DNA from: Homalodisca vitripennis
Lineage: Eukaryota > Arthropoda > Insecta > Hemiptera > Cicadellidae
Reading direction: 5' to 3'
Assembly: GCF_021130785.1 (NCBI RefSeq)
Contig: NC_060214.1
Coordinates: forward strand, 41,523,001-41,587,000
DNA length: 64,000 nucleotides
The stretch's first letter is position 1. Each line of letters begins with the position of its first letter. The position numbers were made by a program, and so were the translations under genes. Of this stretch, positions 61,568 to 64,000 are shown piece after piece. Under the pieces are notes generated by a model. The model ran no database searches. It was given only the letters and a program-made list of their open reading frames with translations, and was not told the DNA's origin.

Positions 61568-61600
61568 GGGGATGTAGCCCATTTTGAAACTACATGACTC
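61568..61600 (-). repeat. Right TIR of Sola-like element
   Basis: Plus strand GGGGATGTAGCCC, then ATTTTGAAACTACATGACTC, directly followed by AATT. It includes one full copy of the subterminal motif. Confidence 0.85.
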
Positions 61601-61774
61601 AATTATAAAGTCTCCATGACCTATGTAATGTTACTTTTCAATCAATTACTAAATTTTTAAATAACATGTAGACAAATATTTATAGATTTTTAATGAATAT
61701 TAAGAATCAATCCCAACCGATATATTGTACTGGTGAAACTAACAAATTAGACATAAATTATAATACTAAGAGAA

Positions 61775-62010
61775 GGGTTTAGTCAATGGAAGAGTTAATT
61801 GTTGTATAAAACAATCTCTGTTTACCTGAGAGGCTGGACAGAATTTCCATTGAGGTACCAGAGCTCTTAAAAAAATATGCTGTGTTGTTTTAATGTTTTC
61901 CTTTTATTTATCCTTTCTTCGAAGTAATTATAAAATTGTGAGAGTTGTAGACACTGCTACTATATGAAAATTCAGTTTACAACTTGTAATAACTATAAGT
62001 GCCATCTTAT
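61775..62010 (+). repeat. Direct repeat right of the Sola-like element
   Basis: Second copy of the repeat at 58085-58335, same orientation, about 170 bases outside the right transposon end. It is not part of the transposon, which is bounded by its TIRs and TSD. Confidence 0.7.
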
Positions 62011-63198
62011 TGTGAAGTTTCCAGTGTTTTGACAACATTGGATTTTATAAACCTCTTCGTAAATATTATATAATGTTTTACCACCCTATGCAATACTAAG
62101 TAGAATACTGTACCACGTGTTTTATAGTAAGTATCGCTGAGATCTTAGTCTGTAGATAAGCTACGTATGATATGACGTCACAATATGTTAAAAAAGTCTT
62201 ATTATTGTATTCCTTTTGTTTATAGATGCATTTTTTCCAAGAGATAGTATAAAGCAAGATAAAATGATGCATGTCAAATTTCAAACATAAAGATATGTTT
62301 GGCATTAGTACCCTGATTGTACATTTTTGTTTATTTTAATGTGGAACATTTTAACTAAGTTGAAAAATGTCCTCTCTGCTCCTTTAATACTCTTTTGTAC
62401 TAATCATACGTTTTCATAAGATATTTGCCAAATATACAATTCACAACATTGAGACAGTGAATAAAAACCAACATTCTGATGAATAACAGTGATATATTTA
62501 ACAAAAACATAAACATATATGTAATATTTAAAAAAATTAAACAAGCAATAATGGATGAATGTTACTTAGAGATAAATAAACATAGAAAGGTGTTTGTCAG
62601 TAGTTACCTGTAACAACAAGGTAATTGTAGCTAGTACTCAGAAATTTCAAGTCTATGGGTCAGTTAATTTTAAATATATCATGCGGACAGACAGATAGAC
62701 AGACAAAAAGACCGAAATGAAATTTTTAGAAACTCTAAATAAAGACTTCTCTAATATTCTGCCAACAAGATAGTTATTATATGCTATTGCTTTCATTCGG
62801 CATTAAAATGTAATGTTAAAAAGTATGTGAACTTATCTTAACTATTATAACCATCTATGATGATAAATATAATAATTCTTGCAATTAGACACTAAACTAA
62901 ATGATATAACAATAATATTAAATATTATAAATATGCCCATTTTTAATTGTGGACGAAAACATTTGAGCATTGTTGATAGTTTCATTCAGTTTCATTATTT
63001 TCAGGATAGAACAAATATGTAGTTAAAACATAACTGGCAGAAGGGGTTCATTTTTTTCAAATACAACAAGGTTAAGTTTAAATTATAATCTAAAACATGA
63101 TTAAAATGTAAGTAACTATTTCTACTAATCTCTACAGATAGCCACCCAAAATAACAGTATTGCTAATATTTTGTATCTTTAGTAACATTATACAATAA
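62011..63198. other. No gene recognised
   Basis: AT-rich non-coding DNA apart from the dispersed repeat at 62600-62760. Confidence 0.45.
62600..62760 (+). repeat. Dispersed GGTTACCCATA/GACAGACA repeat, diverged copy
   Basis: Has CTAGTACTCAG in the position of CTAACGCTCAG and then GGACAGACAGATAGACAGAC at 62685-62704, followed by GAAATGAAATTTT, the order seen in the other copies. Confidence 0.4.
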
Positions 63199-63396
63199 CA
63201 TTGTGTCAGCATTCTAGACACAAAAGGTAATGTAAATGAAATCGATATTATGACAGATGAGATAAGGCAAGTCACAAGATTTATGTTCAGTGCTGATGCC
63301 GGTAGGCTGATCGCTGATTGCCTACACCTGCTGAAAGAACCATCCATCAGCGGGTTAGAAGGCACGGCAACACAGTTATGCTCAAACTTGGTGTGA
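63199..63396 (+). CDS. Possible host exon, unknown protein
   Basis: A 65-codon open stretch ending in TGA (63394-63396), without an ATG at its start but preceded by possible splice acceptors (GTGTCAG at about 63209 and ATTCTAG at 63217). Its composition is balanced and unlike the AT-driven frames around it: D-T-K-G-N-V-N-E-I-D, then F-M-F-S-A-D-A-G-R-L-I-A-D-C-L-H-L-L-K and S-G-L-E-G-T. The part from 63217 could be a terminal exon, or an internal one using a weak GTGTGA donor at 63391. I do not recognise the protein. The overlapping minus-strand frame (63132-63365) is less protein-like. Chance or an old transposon remains possible. Confidence 0.3.
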   Translation, partial: HCVSILDTKGNVNEIDIMTDEIRQVTRFMFSADAGRLIADCLHLLKEPSISGLEGTATQLCSNLV

Positions 63397-64000
63397 CTGC
63401 GTTGGAGCCATATTTGTAATTACTCGTTATTTAGTTGTTTATGCCTCATAAATTCATACTAAAAGTACCCAGGCTATTTGTACAAAGTAAGCGCGTGATA
63501 GACTTCTGAGTTCTATATAAAATGTCAAGATCACAGGTATTATATTAGAACGCCATATGTTAATATGTTATATATTTTCTTACAGGCTATAACTTGTAGG
63601 GGTGAAAAAAGTCATTTATGTCTGTCTCTCAGTAGGATAACTCCAAAACAAACTGGCCTACATAATTTAAATTTTATATGGAGTTTGATTTATATACCAC
63701 CAACACTGAGTTCGATAATGATGCATTTAATGTATGGATTTGAATAATCGTTAACAAATATTTTTACATTTTACTAATAGGTAACCATCGCGACAGCGAT
63801 GAAACAGCAGAATAAATACATTTGTGAACAACCTGAGTAACAACCATATGAGATTTTAAAACTTAGCATTTTTTGTGATGTGGATGATTCACACATCGGA
63901 AAGAAGAATGAAGGATTTAAGTTCCATATTAAAAGTAGGTGACTAGTTCTGATTTCAGCGCACTCTTTTACTGTAGTGCCCTGCCTACTTTACCAAAACT
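63397..64000. other. No gene recognised
   Basis: AT-rich DNA up to the window end. CATCGCGACAGCGATG at 63787 is a short inverted repeat (CATCGC...GCGATG). A 60-codon frame at 63565-63747 has no recognisable feature. Confidence 0.45.

Larger units (their letters stand above)
58697..61600 (-). mobile_element. Sola-like DNA transposon with TIRs and AATT TSD
   Basis: A 2904-base element. Left end GAGTCGTGTAGTTCCATAAC and right end in reverse GAGTCATGTAGTTTCAAAAT form 33-base terminal inverted repeats (58697-58729 and 61568-61600), about 26 of 33 matching. AATT flanks both sides (58693-58696, 61601-61604) as a 4-bp target duplication. The motif GGATGTAGCCCATTTTGAA recurs near both ends. It encodes one minus-strand transposase with an intron. 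Four-base TSDs and a DDD-type catalytic set are known properties of the Sola superfamily, so that is my best assignment; the exact Sola group is not determined. Confidence 0.8.

Noticed and set aside
1..64000. CRISPR arrays, bacterial operons or riboswitches
   Set aside because: No regularly spaced direct repeats with unique spacers and no prokaryotic gene organisation were seen; the content is eukaryotic.
1..64000. tRNA genes
   Set aside because: No sequence with matched A and B boxes plus a plausible cloverleaf was found by eye; a covariance-model scan would be decisive.

Overview
The window looks like intergenic DNA from an arthropod nuclear genome, most likely an insect. It is strongly AT-rich, has no prokaryotic operon structure, and contains only eukaryotic-type features: LTR and non-LTR retrotransposons, cut-and-paste DNA transposons of kinds common in arthropods, 5S-rRNA-like SINE copies, and a transposase gene with a spliceosomal intron. 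I found no convincing complete host gene. One short open segment near the right end (63199-63396) could be a host exon.

The dominant structure is a giant imperfect palindrome. Bases 1-13921 are repeated in inverted orientation at 24229-34366, around a 10.3 kb spacer of unrelated sequence. Base 1 pairs with base 34366, so the left arm probably continues outside the window and the true arms may be longer. By-eye identity is about 97% in parts of the outer arms, 93-95% in the middle and lower in the last few hundred inner bases. A 4.4 kb Ty3/Gypsy-type LTR retrotransposon (4787-9223) sits in the left arm only; the right arm keeps the empty site as a plain AT microsatellite. The right arm has its own insertion (26814-27650). 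The left arm ends exactly at a 16-bp-period tract of C15A units. Both arms keep a promoter-like block (CCAAT/TATA-like box, then a consensus splice donor) that points inward.

The spacer (14022-24228) and the region right of the palindrome (34367-58000) are mostly non-coding and hold decayed dispersed repeats: a family with GGTTACCCATA and GACAGACA motifs, 5S-like SINEs at 35322 and 47841 with a related tail at 19787, a 5'-truncated LINE at 55896, a degraded LINE 3' end at 48860 (minus), and a broken Tc1/mariner-like element at 43785-44982.

At the right, 58697-61600 is a well-delimited DNA transposon. It has 33-bp imperfect terminal inverted repeats, AATT 4-bp target duplications, repeated subterminal motifs, and a two-exon minus-strand gene for a DDD-type transposase that I assign tentatively to the Sola/DUF7869 kind. 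Two single-base frameshifts break the gene as read. It lies between two direct copies of another, older repeat.

All alignments and identity values were made by eye and are approximate.
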